Below are positions 1 to 31,700 of a stretch of DNA of 64,000 nt, one piece after another. The notes below the pieces were generated by a model. It made no database searches, had not been told where the DNA came from, and saw only the letters and a program-made list of their open reading frames with translations. The position numbers and the translations under genes were made by a program. The first letter of the stretch is position 1. Each line of letters opens with the position of its first letter. The stretch spans positions 49,277,196 through 49,341,195 of the forward strand of contig NC_088708.1 of the NCBI RefSeq assembly GCF_963576615.1, given 5' to 3'. This stretch comes from Watersipora subatra. Taxonomy: Eukaryota; Bryozoa; Gymnolaemata; Cheilostomatida; Watersiporidae.

Positions 1-1566
1 TGGCATACCTCTGCCACGAGTTCCTGGTCGTGCAGCCCTGAAAACAGAATATAATTTATATCAAAGCCATACAGCATACAGAACCATTAAAAATGATATT
101 GCTAATAAAGCTCTATTAATAGCTCTTATATAAAGAAGCAAATTTCTATATAATTTGCTAACTAGCCATAGATCTGTTTGAAACAAATTTGTATTACCAC
201 GTATTACCTCGTAGTTGTCTTCACACAAGACTACTTAATGTGGAAGTGGTGTGTCTCATATGATTTAATTTATTTTGTTAGTGGTTTTCAATTTTCGAGT
301 AATTGAGTTTAATGTTAGCCAGTAGTGCAAGCTTAACTTGCTATATAAGTTTATAGTGCTTTAGCTGAGTGGTTATTTGTAGGACTTTAGTGTCTCTTAT
401 GGTTCTAGGTAAAAAGCTGTTAAAGTATTCACTTTTAGTGGCATGCACAGATGATAGTAGCCAGATAGTAGTCCTTTACTGTTTGCGCGAGTTTGAATGT
501 GAGGCTTGGATTGGTTAATAAGTTGGTCGTATGAACTGTTCAGCGCTGAATGCTTATTCTCTTCACTAAGTATCCTCATTAAAAGTCGTAGTCTGATGTC
601 GCGACGTCTCTTTTGTAGTGGCTCAAAACCAAGCTTTTCTTTCGCTTCACTAACACTTTCTCGTCCGCTTATAAAACGTACAGCTTGACTTTGAACAACT
701 TCTATATCTGCTATGTGCTAGTAATTGACTAACAGCTATGTGCTCTTTATATTTTATATTATACTATCATTTACATCGCACATACTGTATTGAGTGCTTC
801 TTTTTTTAAATTATTATTTATGAAACTAGTTTTGCTAGCGATAATATATTTATTATAATTTTTTATGTACATGTATATATAGCGATAATATATTTATAAG
901 TCCTACAATACAAACAGCAAAATATATTTTATATGAATTTTAGTTTCTGATGTAAAAGGTCATTTTTAGTAGTATGCAAGTACTCGTGAAAACTTATTTA
1001 TATTTGGTGATGTAGCAGCAAAGAATTAGACACAGGAGACTTGTAATATTATCGCTTCAAACCATTGAGAGTACACAATCTATTGTAAGCTAATCGTAAT
1101 GCTGTAAAGCATAATATTTTCTGATCAGCAATCCCACACAAATGTATAGTAACTTTGCATAGAAGGAGCATAATTTAAACATTCCATGATTAACATTGTC
1201 CCATTACATCTATTACAAATCTTCAACAGCGCAATGAAAAAGTCAGCAGTATTTTACAACCATTATATTACGTCTACATATACTTACATTTTAAGACTTG
1301 TCTTTTACAGACGATGATCTGAACTTGTAATATCGTTACTAGAAGGCGTTGCTCAGAAAATTCTTTCTCTTCCCATGGATTCCAAATGCTGAGTAATCCC
1401 GCAGTGAAACACACCGTTGATAACAATTGGTCAGAAACTTCGAATGTTAAAAAATGGTGTTTTACTAACTTGGATATTTAGTATATTTACAAAATATATT
1501 TTGCAATAATTTTTTAAAATTTTAAAAGTTGAAAAACTTTTTAAAAATATCTGTTATTGTTATATC
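1..1566. other. Left flank, no gene assigned
   Basis: AT-rich non-coding-looking DNA. A short frame is open from the left edge (about 2-133, + strand, beginning GIPLPRVPGR) and could be the tail of an exon or chance; it has no recognisable domain. Nothing else above background is seen. Confidence 0.4.
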
Positions 1567-1721
1567 ATTCGGCAATCGTTGACCTGTCGGTGGCAAAGAT
1601 TAATAAAGCTCAACGACAAAGTGCTGCAGACGAAAAGAGGTCAATGCAGGAAAGAATCCAACGTTTGGTTGACCTCTTCAGAAAGAAGTCTGAAGGAACT
1701 ATTTATTTCTTATTGAACTAG
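1567..1721 (+). CDS. Possible terminal exon of an unidentified upstream gene
   Basis: About 48 codons read in one + frame with a protein-like composition: charged, heptad-friendly residues (AKINKAQRQ, then MQERIQRLVDLFRKK) ending at a TAG at 1719-1721. An AATAAA at 1825-1830 lies about 105 bases after the stop, as expected for a last exon. Against it, no good splice acceptor precedes the open part (the only nearby AG, at the end of GGCAAAG around 1599, lacks a pyrimidine tract) and no domain is recognised. It may be a real 3' exon, a processed fragment, or chance. Confidence 0.25.
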
Positions 1722-1824
1722 CTAATTGTATGTTGTAATACCTGCGTTTTTTTATTATTTAGTGTTGTATTTATCAGCTTTCAATTGTTTATTTACTATT
1801 GAAGTTGCCAATTCAGATAAGCGC

Positions 1825-1830
1825 AATAAA
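1825..1830 (+). terminator. AATAAA polyadenylation signal candidate
   Basis: A canonical hexamer downstream of the possible terminal exon ending at 1721. Hexamers are common in AT-rich DNA, so it only supports that exon weakly. Confidence 0.25.
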
Positions 1831-2412
1831 GTGCAATGGTCTGTTCTTCTGAATTAATGTTAATTTTTACATTTGTTCACTTGCTACGTACCAAAGGGTC
1901 TTGCTTAGAAGTGATTCTCTTCCACTTATTGTTTTTAAAATTTCTAAAAGCACGTATAAGTTTGCTCAAAAGTGTCAACGTTTCATATTTTATGCAATTC
2001 TACTTTGGCAAAAAAGTTATTTTAAAATCTCTTTAAAATATTAACCATAAGCTGAACAATAAAAGAAACTATTTTTAAATTAGGCCATATAACAACCGTA
2101 AGGTCTAAACCGTAGTGATCCTATTCGTCATTGGCTGGACTGATTTAAAGCATTGCCAAGCCCATGTGATTGTTGTACATGGTATTGGCCACCATTATGA
2201 TGAAGTACCTCCTGCAGCTTTGCAATACAGACATACATGGGAAACTTTGAATTGAATAAAATCAATGAATTAATTAATTTACTTTAGCACAATTTACTGA
2301 AGATGTTATGTCAATGTTGTACTATTTAATGATTGTGCAAAATAACTACCCAAAAATGGTTGGTGCTGAAGTAAATTTTACTAGACAAGGATAGACGACT
2401 CCCAATTCAAGA

Positions 2413-2731
2413 GTGAGTTCACACAAACTCGATGAGTCGATGAACAGACTCGTGGGTGAGACGATAAACAGACTCGAGGGCGAGCCGATAAATAGACTCG
2501 TGGGTGAGCCGATAAACAGACTCGAGGGCGAGCCGATAAACAGACTCGATGGTGAGCCGATAAACAGACTCGATGGTGAGCCGATAAACAGACTCGATGG
2601 TGAGCCGATAAACGGACTCGTGGGTGAGCCGATAAACAGACTCGTGGGTGAGCCGGTAAACAGACTCGAGAGTGAGCCGATAAACAGACTCGTGGGTGAG
2701 CCGATAAACAGACTCGACGGTGTCTTTTCTC
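2413..2731. repeat. 24-bp minisatellite, about 13 copies
   Basis: Direct tandem repeat with core CAGACTCGTGGGTGAGCC followed by GATAAA; successive CAGACT starts are exactly 24 bases apart (for example 2445 and 2469). Variants change CGTGGG to CGAGGG or CGATGG. Because 24 is a multiple of three, both strands translate into trivial eight-residue repeats; these are not genes. Confidence 0.95.
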
Positions 2732-3360
2732 AACTCTTACACCCTAGTAAGCCAAGCGTAATAATTCTTGATATTCGGTCAATAGCACTTATAGTGAATG
2801 CAGCTATGATACGCTGGCTAATATCACAATGCTAAAGTCAGAAACAGTGACAAGAATTTTATACACTATTTGCTTTGGAAATCAAGCAGAGCTATTGTAA
2901 AGAACGCAGTATCTTTATTGGTGTTATTATCTCACAGCACCAAACGGTGACCCACCAGCAATGATAAAACTGGCCGGTTATATAGCAAATCCAGGAAAAA
3001 ATCTACCATTGATTGGCTGCACAGTAATTAGGTCAACCATTGCCACAATAACGTATTTCGAATACAAAAACGATAACATTTGTCACTGAATAATCACGCA
3101 ATCCAAGTATTAATAATTTTTTTAGTGTTTGTATAGTAACATGCAAATCATAAAACGATATGGTAATAAATGGTTAACATAAAAAATTGCTAGTATAACA
3201 CATACATATACACTACATTGGACAAGTGTTAAGCATGCGCCTTATAAATGAGTATTCAAATTTGTCTGAACTGCGACGAATGTAACATAGATCCAGTGAG
3301 TTAGCAATTTGAAGCTGCCAGATTATAGGCTTAGAAAAGACATCATCAACTCTCTTACGC
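2732..3360. other. Non-coding spacer
   Basis: AT-rich sequence with no open frame of interest, no inverted repeat and no tandem repeat that I can see. Confidence 0.4.
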
Positions 3361-3801
3361 ATGTTGACTGTCTATAAATACTGGTACACACTGATTGACA
3401 GTTCATTCGCTTTTACAAGCATTAAGCACTCGTGTACTTTTTGCGACTTTTCTTGTAACAAGGAGCGTGACCTACCGAGAACCTCCTCCTGTTATGAAGT
3501 GTTCACCACCCAGCCTCTCCTGCAAGCGCACATCTCTGCTAAGCACCGGAGAACACAGTCTACCCAGACTGAACCCCAGAGACCGAGGGCGTGTTCACCC
3601 CGTCGCCAACACCATCACCGAGGGCAACGCAACACAAGGCCACGGCAGGACCGACGGCCGTACTGGAGGCCAGCCCGTAACGCTTGCCCTACTCCACGGC
3701 ATGAAGTGGAGTCCAAGATCATTTGCCCGTCGGTAGACCCTATCGGGGATGACAGTGACCCTCTCGGGCTACTGGACTCACCAGTCAAAATCGATTTCTG
3801 A
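3361..3801 (+). pseudogene. Decayed zinc-finger-like ORF, probable mobile-element fragment
   Basis: A 146-codon frame, markedly GC-richer than its surroundings from about 3460 to 3850. It contains HSCTFCDFSC (C-x2-C pattern) and later FTTQPLLQAHISAKH, which matches the F-x5-L-x2-H-x4-H second half of a C2H2 finger, but the expected cysteine pair directly before that half is displaced. The following part is rich in Arg, Pro and Gln, like the low-complexity linkers of retroelement proteins. The start codon lies in AT-rich DNA and is unlikely to be real. I infer a truncated mobile-element ORF or a gene fragment; the family is not recognised. Confidence 0.3.
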
Positions 3802-4522
3802 GTGCCAGTAGTCCCACCAACCACCTCGGCCCTTTTCAGGAAAACCATTTCCATTTTAAGGGTTTGGTTCTGCGACGACGATGGTGGAAACGCAGTGTCG
3901 TACTTATCCACTTTTTTATTACATTGCCATATATCTATATACTTGTGCATGCTTTGATGGGGGCTTCAAAAAAATATAACGATATCTTCATACTAACTAA
4001 AAGGTATTTCCGAATTGCTGAAATGAAAGACATCACTAAATGAAAGACATAAAATGTGTGTATAGATAGATATAAATATTTTGATAGCATTGCACTGATC
4101 AGCACATAAATTATATTAGCTTTCACTGAAGCATTGGTGGCAATAACAGACAAACAGATGTTGGACAAAACCATGTTTAGGGAACTATGGCCAATTTTAA
4201 AAGATTCATACCCAGAGCATTAGAAGCCCAAACATTTTTTATCATCAATGTTTAGTAGTGCTAGGTGATATTGGAATCTCTTCTAGTTCTACTGCGATTA
4301 GATGTGTTTGCTCAGCTATACACCATTGCAAAGGAAAAGTATGTTTTCAAGCTAATTTAGCTGCGTAGTATACAATTGTAAGAGATATATCTATCCTCCA
4401 TGCGAATGCTTTCAGTTTTAATAAGAAGAATTTTTTATTAGGCTTACTTGTATTTTTATTAACTGTGTGTGCATATTATTAAAGTTGAAATAATCATCAG
4501 TTCATAGTCTGTATTATTGCAG
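3802..4522. other. Presumed 5' non-coding region or 5'UTR intron of the JNK gene
   Basis: No coding signal. The first coding JNK exon is preceded by an acceptor-like TATTATTGCAG ending at 4522, so at least one non-coding exon probably lies upstream, here or outside the window. I cannot locate it or a promoter from sequence alone. Confidence 0.4.
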
Positions 4523-24092
<19,570 letters not shown>

Positions 24093-24620
24093 CTCTACCA
24101 AAGTGATAGGTATGTAGCATATGAGCCAGCAGACTCGTCTAGCACCTACAGCATTATGGTGTAATGAGAAATGTGATTATATTCAGCGGGCACCATCGAG
24201 TTCTTTTTGGACAGGGTATTACCGCTGTGTGAAGTTGCTCACAGATATTGTTGTTTAACCGTGTGAAAGGATTTTTATTCATTTAGTGCTAAGACACCTT
24301 TGATTTTTCTTGTTCTTAAATCACTAATCAGAGGTGAATAAAGATGTTTATGTTTTATTAGCGCTTATCAACTACTGTTAGACCTTATATAATGCATGTT
24401 TTTATATTTTTAGTGCACCCTTTTGCATTGGTACACTCGTTTAACTCAGTAATTTTGATGCATGCCTGTTGGCATAATTTATGTAAAATCAAACATATTG
24501 TTTATGACGGTCTGTGAATTTTTAAATGATTTTGTAGTAATCTCTATTGTATTATAATTGGTTCACTTTATTGTTCTACAGAGTGTGTAGACCCTGCTAA
24601 TAAATTCCTGCTTGTAATAC
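24093..24620 (+). terminator. JNK 3'UTR and polyadenylation signals
   Basis: AATAAA occurs at 24337-24342 and 24599-24604. The sequence between has no coding signal. Which site is used cannot be told; the second is followed by a TTGT-containing stretch. Confidence 0.45.
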
Positions 24621-24780
24621 ATGCTACAATACATCATGCTTGGATTTGTCTAACTGTCTGCTCTCTTACCAACAAGTACATAGATCTTTCAGACTCTTAT
24701 TCCTACTAAAACTATACTTTGGTGGTTCAATGTACTCATGATTTGGAATATTTGTGCTTTTTTATGTAGACTAACTGAAT

Positions 24781-25635
24781 TCCCAGCGTTGCCCGGGTGT
24801 CAAAAAATCTTTGGACAGAAAATTTATTTATGTAAACTGCACAAGGTTTTTTTGCTGTTCAAACAAATTAAGAGAAAAATAAAACAGCTGTAACGGGTGC
24901 TCAAATGTGAAATAATTAGCAAGTAATGGCTAGATAGTCTGTTTTGCTAGAATGATACAGTGAAAGACAACTTGTCACTGATACAATTATTATGAATTGA
25001 AAAAATAAAAATCATGAATATGTTAAATTAATAATAACAATGATTACATACAAGTGGGTGGGGGTGCGGTGTGTGTATGTGTATAAAAAAGGTTGCTGTT
25101 GTAACCGAAGCTATCCATCCAACCTTTGAATATGACGATCCTGGTACCTCTCGATACTGGTACAAACGTAAAACGAGATATCGGAATGTTTTGTCGAATG
25201 CTTTGTCTGACCAAACTGAGGGAGAATGTAGATGCAATTCCTACTCAAGATAATACAGCAGTCCACATGTAGCATGTTAGCGATTGCCAGGACAAAGAAC
25301 TGGAAGTTGGTAATAGTATATTTGTAAATGACAAGTTTAAAAATAAGTAATGAATTTTGAAATGGATTTTAAAAAGCAAAATAAACACGAAAGGTAATAT
25401 AAATAATAATAAAAGTTGCATCCCCATTTAGCGATAAAGATATCATAAATAAAATAGGTAAGAACGATAGTAAGAATGGCTCAGCCTTGTGGTTAGGTGC
25501 GCGTGTTTGCAAACTTGCAAACACTGGTTGAAATCCAGTACAAAGTGCATTTTTTGTTCTTAAAACTTTATCGCTATAACTGAACAGACAACAAACATTG
25601 AGATTTATATATATAATATATGTTAGATTTATATA
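24781..25635 (+). mobile_element. SINE-like composite repeat, copy B
   Basis: Head 24781-24892 (CAGCGTTGCCCGGGTGTC...) as in copies A and C; a middle with GATACTGGTACAAACGTAA and a TTTGTCTGACC block shared with copy C; a tRNA-like segment at 25476-25552 with A-box-like TGGCTCAGCCTTGTGGTTAG and B-box-like GGTTGAAATCC (25536-25546); and a tail ending GAGATTTATATATATAA. Polymerase III boxes plus a constant tail fit a tRNA-derived SINE, though the length and head are unusual. Confidence 0.65.
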
Positions 25636-25639
25636 TAGG

Positions 25640-26232
25640 CTAAATGAGTACCCGGATAACAAAAGTCTTTGTGTAAAAAACTTATTGTTATTTAACATAT
25701 ACAAAATTTACCAGTCTAACTTTTAATTTTCATATCATGAGAAAAGTGTTTTTGTGCATTTCAAATTATATTAAGAGAAAAAATAAACAATGAGTAGATA
25801 AAACTGTGTGTGTATAAAAATGGTTACTGTTGCAGCAGAAGCTCGTTGTATTCAAAGTTTTGTTGGACGATACTGGTACCCATTGATACTGGTACAAACA
25901 TAAGAATTAGATATCGAACTTTCTTTGTCTGACCGAGCAGAAAGAAAATGCAGAGGCAATTCCTACTTCAAATACAAATGCCCAGGTGAAAAGCCTTTAG
26001 CTTTTACAATATTACTGAAACCGAAAATCCAAAAAGAATATACAGTATGTGGTAAGAGTGATGGGAATGATAGAAACAGCTAGCCTTGTGGTTACAGGCG
26101 CTTGTTAGTAGACTTGTGATTTGAATGTCGCCAGAGCAAATCCAGTACGAAGGTGATTTTTCATTACTATAACTTTATTGCTCTAACTGGGCAGATGAAT
26201 GACAGACTAACACTGAGGTTTACATATATTAG
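25640..26232 (+). mobile_element. SINE-like composite repeat, copy C
   Basis: Directly follows copy B in the same orientation. It repeats the head (25647-25790), the middle (GATACTGGTACAAACATAAG, CTTTGTCTGACCGAGC), the tRNA-like segment (CAGCTAGCCTTGTGGTTACA at 26077, degenerate B box near 26143) and the tail (ACTAACACTGAGGTTTACAT). The head-to-tail arrangement suggests tandem duplication or insertion of one copy at the end of the other. Confidence 0.65.
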
Positions 26233-28715
26233 GAGAATGTTCATTATGGTCCATATTTGAAAAGCCTTTTTGTAGTAGAGGCCGTTTTGAAATTGTGCAC
26301 AGGGTGCGTTGTACAGCAGATTTGAAGTGCTATATGGGATTTTTACTAAAATAGTATTTTAATGCAAGTAGTTTTAAGTACCATTGTTGCTGAGCGTATT
26401 TTGTACGAACTTTTGTGCATGGCATAATGTTGAGGTATCGCTCCACTTTCAATGAAACGGAAGACTCTAAAAGGTGAAAGATTAGTGATGGGGAAATTTA
26501 TCTCAAGATTACCTTCTGGGACAAAGTGATGCTGGATAGAGAACAGGATATTTATGTTGTGAGCAACTTAACATTCAGACTCACATCTAATCATTCATAG
26601 AAATTGTGTGGGCATAATGATTTGTAGGGGTGTTTGACTCACCCTATTTGATAAGCCATCAGGATATAAATTCTTTGAGTTTTTATTTGCTTAATTTATA
26701 TGAGGTCATACTGAATTGTTTCTCCGTAATCTCTGCTTTTTATAGAAAAACGAATGCGTCTAAACTGGCTGTAAATATTGCATCATATTTGTTCGTCAAA
26801 TGCGGTAGACGAGTTGCGTCAACATTGCATTTGCAATTTTATTGAAACCCATTCATAATTTTTTATGCTGTTTTATCAGACTCAATCAAGCATGTGATTA
26901 GAGTTCAGTCCAAACAATAAAAAACAACAATTCATCATTCGTTTCTATTTGCAAATATTCACATTACATTTACCGCCTAGTAGATGTCATTTTCATTGGT
27001 TAGTTGTTATTACACTGAAGCGTGTATGTTTGAAATGTAAATCAAAGAAATGTCTCCTCTATTCCAAGTTCCTCTTCTCCACCCCTCTAACTATTTGTCA
27101 GCAGTAATCATGGAAATGGTGCTCGTACTGATTAATGATTTTTTATAAACAATCAACAGGACTTGACTGGAGTCTGATAACACTTTTACTTTTCACTGGT
27201 TAACGCTTTTACAAGTGTCATACCAATTTATATCCTACTTTTTGACCATAATAGTATTAGTTGTAGTCGAGCATACAATGGTCTACTCCCTTGATATGGA
27301 CTCACCGACATGCTTTATCATCAATTGCTGTGGGTGTGTGAAGAAGAAATACATCCATGACACTTCTTATCACTGCTTGGGGTGATTATTACCTGAGGTT
27401 TCAGTTTGACTCCCGTCCTTGGCTAAGATTGGAAATCTCAATAATATTGCTTGATTAAACTATCCATTAGGAGTATATATTGGCAAGGCTGCAACAAAAA
27501 ATATCACAAATGTGATGTTAAAAGTGGTTCACATCATATGCGCATAAGTATTTGCTTGAGATTATTATTCCATTAATATAGTAATTGCTGTTAGATTGTT
27601 ACTCTGCTAGATTTTTAACCCAATATTTTATTAGAAAGTAATATTTTATTTTGTTTTCATACCAACATAATAAAATCAAATAATAATAATAAAATAATAT
27701 TTATATGCATGCTAACACATTAAAGCCAGGGCCTGAGACAATTTAGGGAGTTGTTTTCCCACCTGATACTACTCCTGAGTAAACTCAGCTGCGTAGTTTT
27801 ACTTTGTTTGTCGGCACTTGCAGTGTTTGTAGAGTTACAACATTCTGCTTGCTTTGTACGGAATATGTTTGCAGTATAATTCCAAATTTTTCAGTTGATT
27901 GGACTATTAGTGTTTGAGATATCGCCAAAATACCGAGGGCACTTCTAACTGACCAAGAAATGAAAGATCAACTGTCACGAGAAAGTATGCCGAGTATGCT
28001 TTTTGGAACTAATGTTTTAACTGACAGAATACTAGTTGCTAATGGCATACTCATTGAAATTCTTGGTAATAGAGGCTCAGAAATAGAGGAAGCTAGAAGA
28101 GGTTCTTCTCCTCAGCAACAAGAGCTTTACACTATAACTATTGGATTTGCTATTCATAACAAATATACACACTACTGGTTCGGTGTACTGCAATCATTAC
28201 GTTTTCTCAGTTACCTCTAAGACCCCATTTTTTTGAAAGAGTGAAAAAACTGTTTAGTCTATTTGATTTCTGTTGTTTCTTGAGTTCTACAAGCCTGTAG
28301 CTTCAAAATATATTCAGTCCAGCAGGAATTGTGCTATTCTAAATACTTTCGCCGTCATTGGAAAGCTGTTAATATGGTCTAGGATCAGTGGTCCTGCTTG
28401 TACATGAGCCTACAAGGGGTTGTTTGCACATTTTCAAGGCGTTCAGGTTATTTGCACAACGTGTCTGTAAATTTATCTGAACCAATAAAACCGTCCTGTG
28501 TTCTGATATAGAAACAATTTAAGGCTACACTTTGCGTCAGCTGTTGTAGTTATTTTCATACATCACTTTGTCACTTCAACACCCTTGAAAGGAAATGCCC
28601 TCACTTGATCCTCTACTTGCTTTATCAAGCTGGCAACATTTGGTTTGCACACGACGTCATACGTGGTGCTATCAACTAAATTCTCAGTTTGAAAGACTAT
28701 CCAGGTGTGGCTACG

Positions 28716-28770
28716 ATGGCTTCAACGACTTCTGGAGATGAGACGGCACTCCTATCAACTGACAGAGCCT
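28716..28770 (+). CDS. MFS transporter exon 1
   Basis: ATG with A at -3 and G at +4; 18 codons (MASTTSGDETALLSTDRA) and one base, donor T|GTAAGT. A short cytoplasmic tail with a TALLST stretch. This is the first in-frame ATG before the homologous region, but an upstream non-coding exon cannot be excluded. Confidence 0.75.
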
Positions 28771-31700
28771 GTAAGTTTTATTGGTGAGCTGATGAAACGT
28801 AATGCGCTTTGCTAGCTGACATAATAAGCACCATAAATGGAGACAAGAAAACAGATTGTACAATCGACAAATGATATAGTTGTTCAAACACTCAAAAGTA
28901 CTCTTTACTGGGTTTTAAACAGAAGCTAACTTACTTTATTATATTTTTCACCTAGTACAGCCATTTCATAAAACTATCATTTCTGACATTGATTACGTAA
29001 CTTTTTTGATAGTTTGCCATGAGCATGTCAAGTCTTGCAAACATGGGGAAAATATATGTTATTATTTCTTCATATGGTGAAAAGGTAATGTGAGTATGTG
29101 GTTCCTCAAGTTCGTGCTATGCTGCTGTTGTTTTAGGTACAACATTTACAGATTTGAATGTTCAATATATACAAAGTCTATATACACATATACCCCAATA
29201 TATGCAAAGTTTATATCTTTGTATATACTCCAATATATACTACAATATATAGCATATATGTAGTAATACTTTGTATATATACTTTGTATATATATATAAA
29301 GTATATACCACATATATACTTTGTATTTATACACAAAGTATATATACACAAAGTATATATACTAAGCATATATATATACTTTTTATGTATACAAACAGCT
29401 TTTTAGACTGCATCAACTGTTTATATACTTTGTTTATATACTTTGTATATATATACAAAGTATATACATGCATATACTTATATAATAAACATATATATTC
29501 ACTAGGCTATATATGCAAAGTATATATAGCCTGCTAAAGTAGTAGTAACAGAATAACTGAGATGTCGAAGTGCCTTGAAGTCGAAATGAACTTCACCTAA
29601 TCCTTGTATTCTGTTGCTATTGATTTTGAGGATTGTGGTCAATTTGCTATGTTGTTTTGTTCCAGCTCATGAATCTTCAAGCAGTTCATTCTTTACTAGT
29701 GACTCAGAGCACAGCTCGAGCAGCCTGCTGCCTGCAGTGAATAGTGATAAGGAGGAAATAGCAGACACCGTTCTAGTTCGGAAAGCGTCTGCTTATAAGA
29801 TCCTTGTGATAAATCTACCCTGGTTTGGATTGGCTCTGATGTATCTGATTCTCACCGTAGAAGGTCTTTGTCTGTCTGTCTGTCTCATTCTATTAAACAC
29901 TATTACAAATATCTTAATATTTTGTTATGAGTGAAATTGTATTTTTTACAGTAAATCTTTGGAAACAAAGATTTTTTTTCTTTATTTAGAAGGATGATGC
30001 TGCCAGACCATTCGCTGCTTCCTGCTCAGACTGTGTCCATTGAATAGTCAACAAGTTTCAATAATTTCGGTGTTCAGATGAGTAATTTGAACATAAAAAA
30101 TAAAATTTAACAACTGCGATCTGGAACAATATTCTTTGGAACATATTTGGAATATTTTTGGCAAAGAAAGCTTTATGACGATAGATGTGTAGTTTACAAA
30201 TTTATGAAACAGGAAATATGAAACAGAAATAAACACCTGACCCAACATGAAAATTCAATTACAACCGCAGCTCTGAAAATCTCAAAAAAATATAAGAGAA
30301 AACCAGCTGACTATAACAACAGTGTTCTTTCCTTCAGCTGGTTCTCATTTCTTCTTTTGATGAAACAGTCTGATAATTTGTCTCTATTGTCTTTTAGTTT
30401 AATCATGAAATTCCAAATCGTAGCATATAGAGTCGATGAACTGATCACGTATTGAAATGTATATAGATAGTAATATTGCACTACACTTATAAAACTTGGC
30501 AGACATTTGCAGTTAGGAAGGTAGCTGGCACTATAGCAAATCCATCATATTAGACACGAAGTCTATCCAAGGTGATATACAACAATTTTTACAAAGTCTG
30601 CATTTTACTCAGGCTAGGTATAGTCTAAGACTTGTTAAGTGTAAGCATTGCTAATGCATGCCAACAGGTAGCACCTAGCAAAAGCTACCTATATTAACCT
30701 TTACTATAAGTATAATCAGAGATGTATACCTGCTAAGAGGTTAGAAAAAATGCATCGCAACAGAATCAAACTCGGATAGTTGGTTTAGCAGCCAGGCAGG
30801 CTACCAACTGCAGCACTCCACCAAGCTGCTTTCTTTTGGAATAATTGTGGTCATACTTATTACACACGAGATGTCACTAGATAACAACGGAGTGATAGTT
30901 CGTTGTCTTTCTCTCATCAATGTGACTATGCGATGTTCCTTTAATATATTAATATTTAATTATTTTGATTTGATATAGTCGTTCCTGCACAAGTAGAAGC
31001 AATGGTGGGGATGAAGATTAAAGGAACTGTGCTGGGTCTCATGGTAGCTGTAGGGGCGGGTAGGTAGTCGTCCCCTCCTATTTTTCAATTAATATAGTGC
31101 AGCTGAAGAATAATATGGTCTCACTTACACCAGCTGGCTATTGTAAGCATGCTTTTAGTTGTTCCTACAATGATACAACAGCTGATATAAAGGTATTAAC
31201 CGTTGTATCACTATGATATTTTAGCTAGCGTATTGAAAGGTATCACCCCACAGCTAGGCGCTTCAATTGGTAAACTCAATTTTCTATCAATACAACATTA
31301 GTTATAATCAATAACTAAGAAATCAATCAGAGCTTTCAAGTATACAAATCTTAAATAAAGTTTGTAAAAGTGTCCTCGGAAGCTTGAACCGATCTCGTGA
31401 AATTAACGTTGCTCCAGATATCTCCGTTTTATTGCCATGTAATTCTTATCGTTGTGTTACAAATCACGATTAAATAAATTATTTGATAATTAAAAATGCA
31501 ATTATTGGATTCGTTAGTATTAAGTTGTTTAATCAAATAAATGCCTAAGTTGCAATTGAACATGACTGAAGCCATTCAGCTGCTAGCTTTTGAGTCACTT
31601 CTGCTGCTTCTAGAGTGAAGCTTTTAAAATTGGAGGCGCCAATTGGTGACCTCTTTTTTACGCTCTTCGTCAGTTTACGTACATCATTCTTCCATAAGTA

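Larger units (their letters stand above)
24621..28715. other. Intergenic region between JNK and the transporter gene
   Basis: Contains two neighbouring SINE-like composites (24781-25635 and 25640-26232). From 26233 to 28715 there is AT-rich sequence with one 86-codon chance-looking frame at 27960-28220 and no recognised domain. The transporter promoter should lie in its last part, but I see no clear core element. Confidence 0.6.

Noticed and set aside
25476..25552. tRNA gene
   Set aside because: A and B boxes are recognisable, but there is no closed acceptor stem and it is part of a repeated composite.
27960..28220. 86-codon ORF before the transporter gene
   Set aside because: No recognisable domain, splice signals or homologous motif; composition compatible with chance.
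29146..29537. Tyr/Ile-rich ORFs on both strands
   Set aside because: Translations of TA-rich palindromic repeats.
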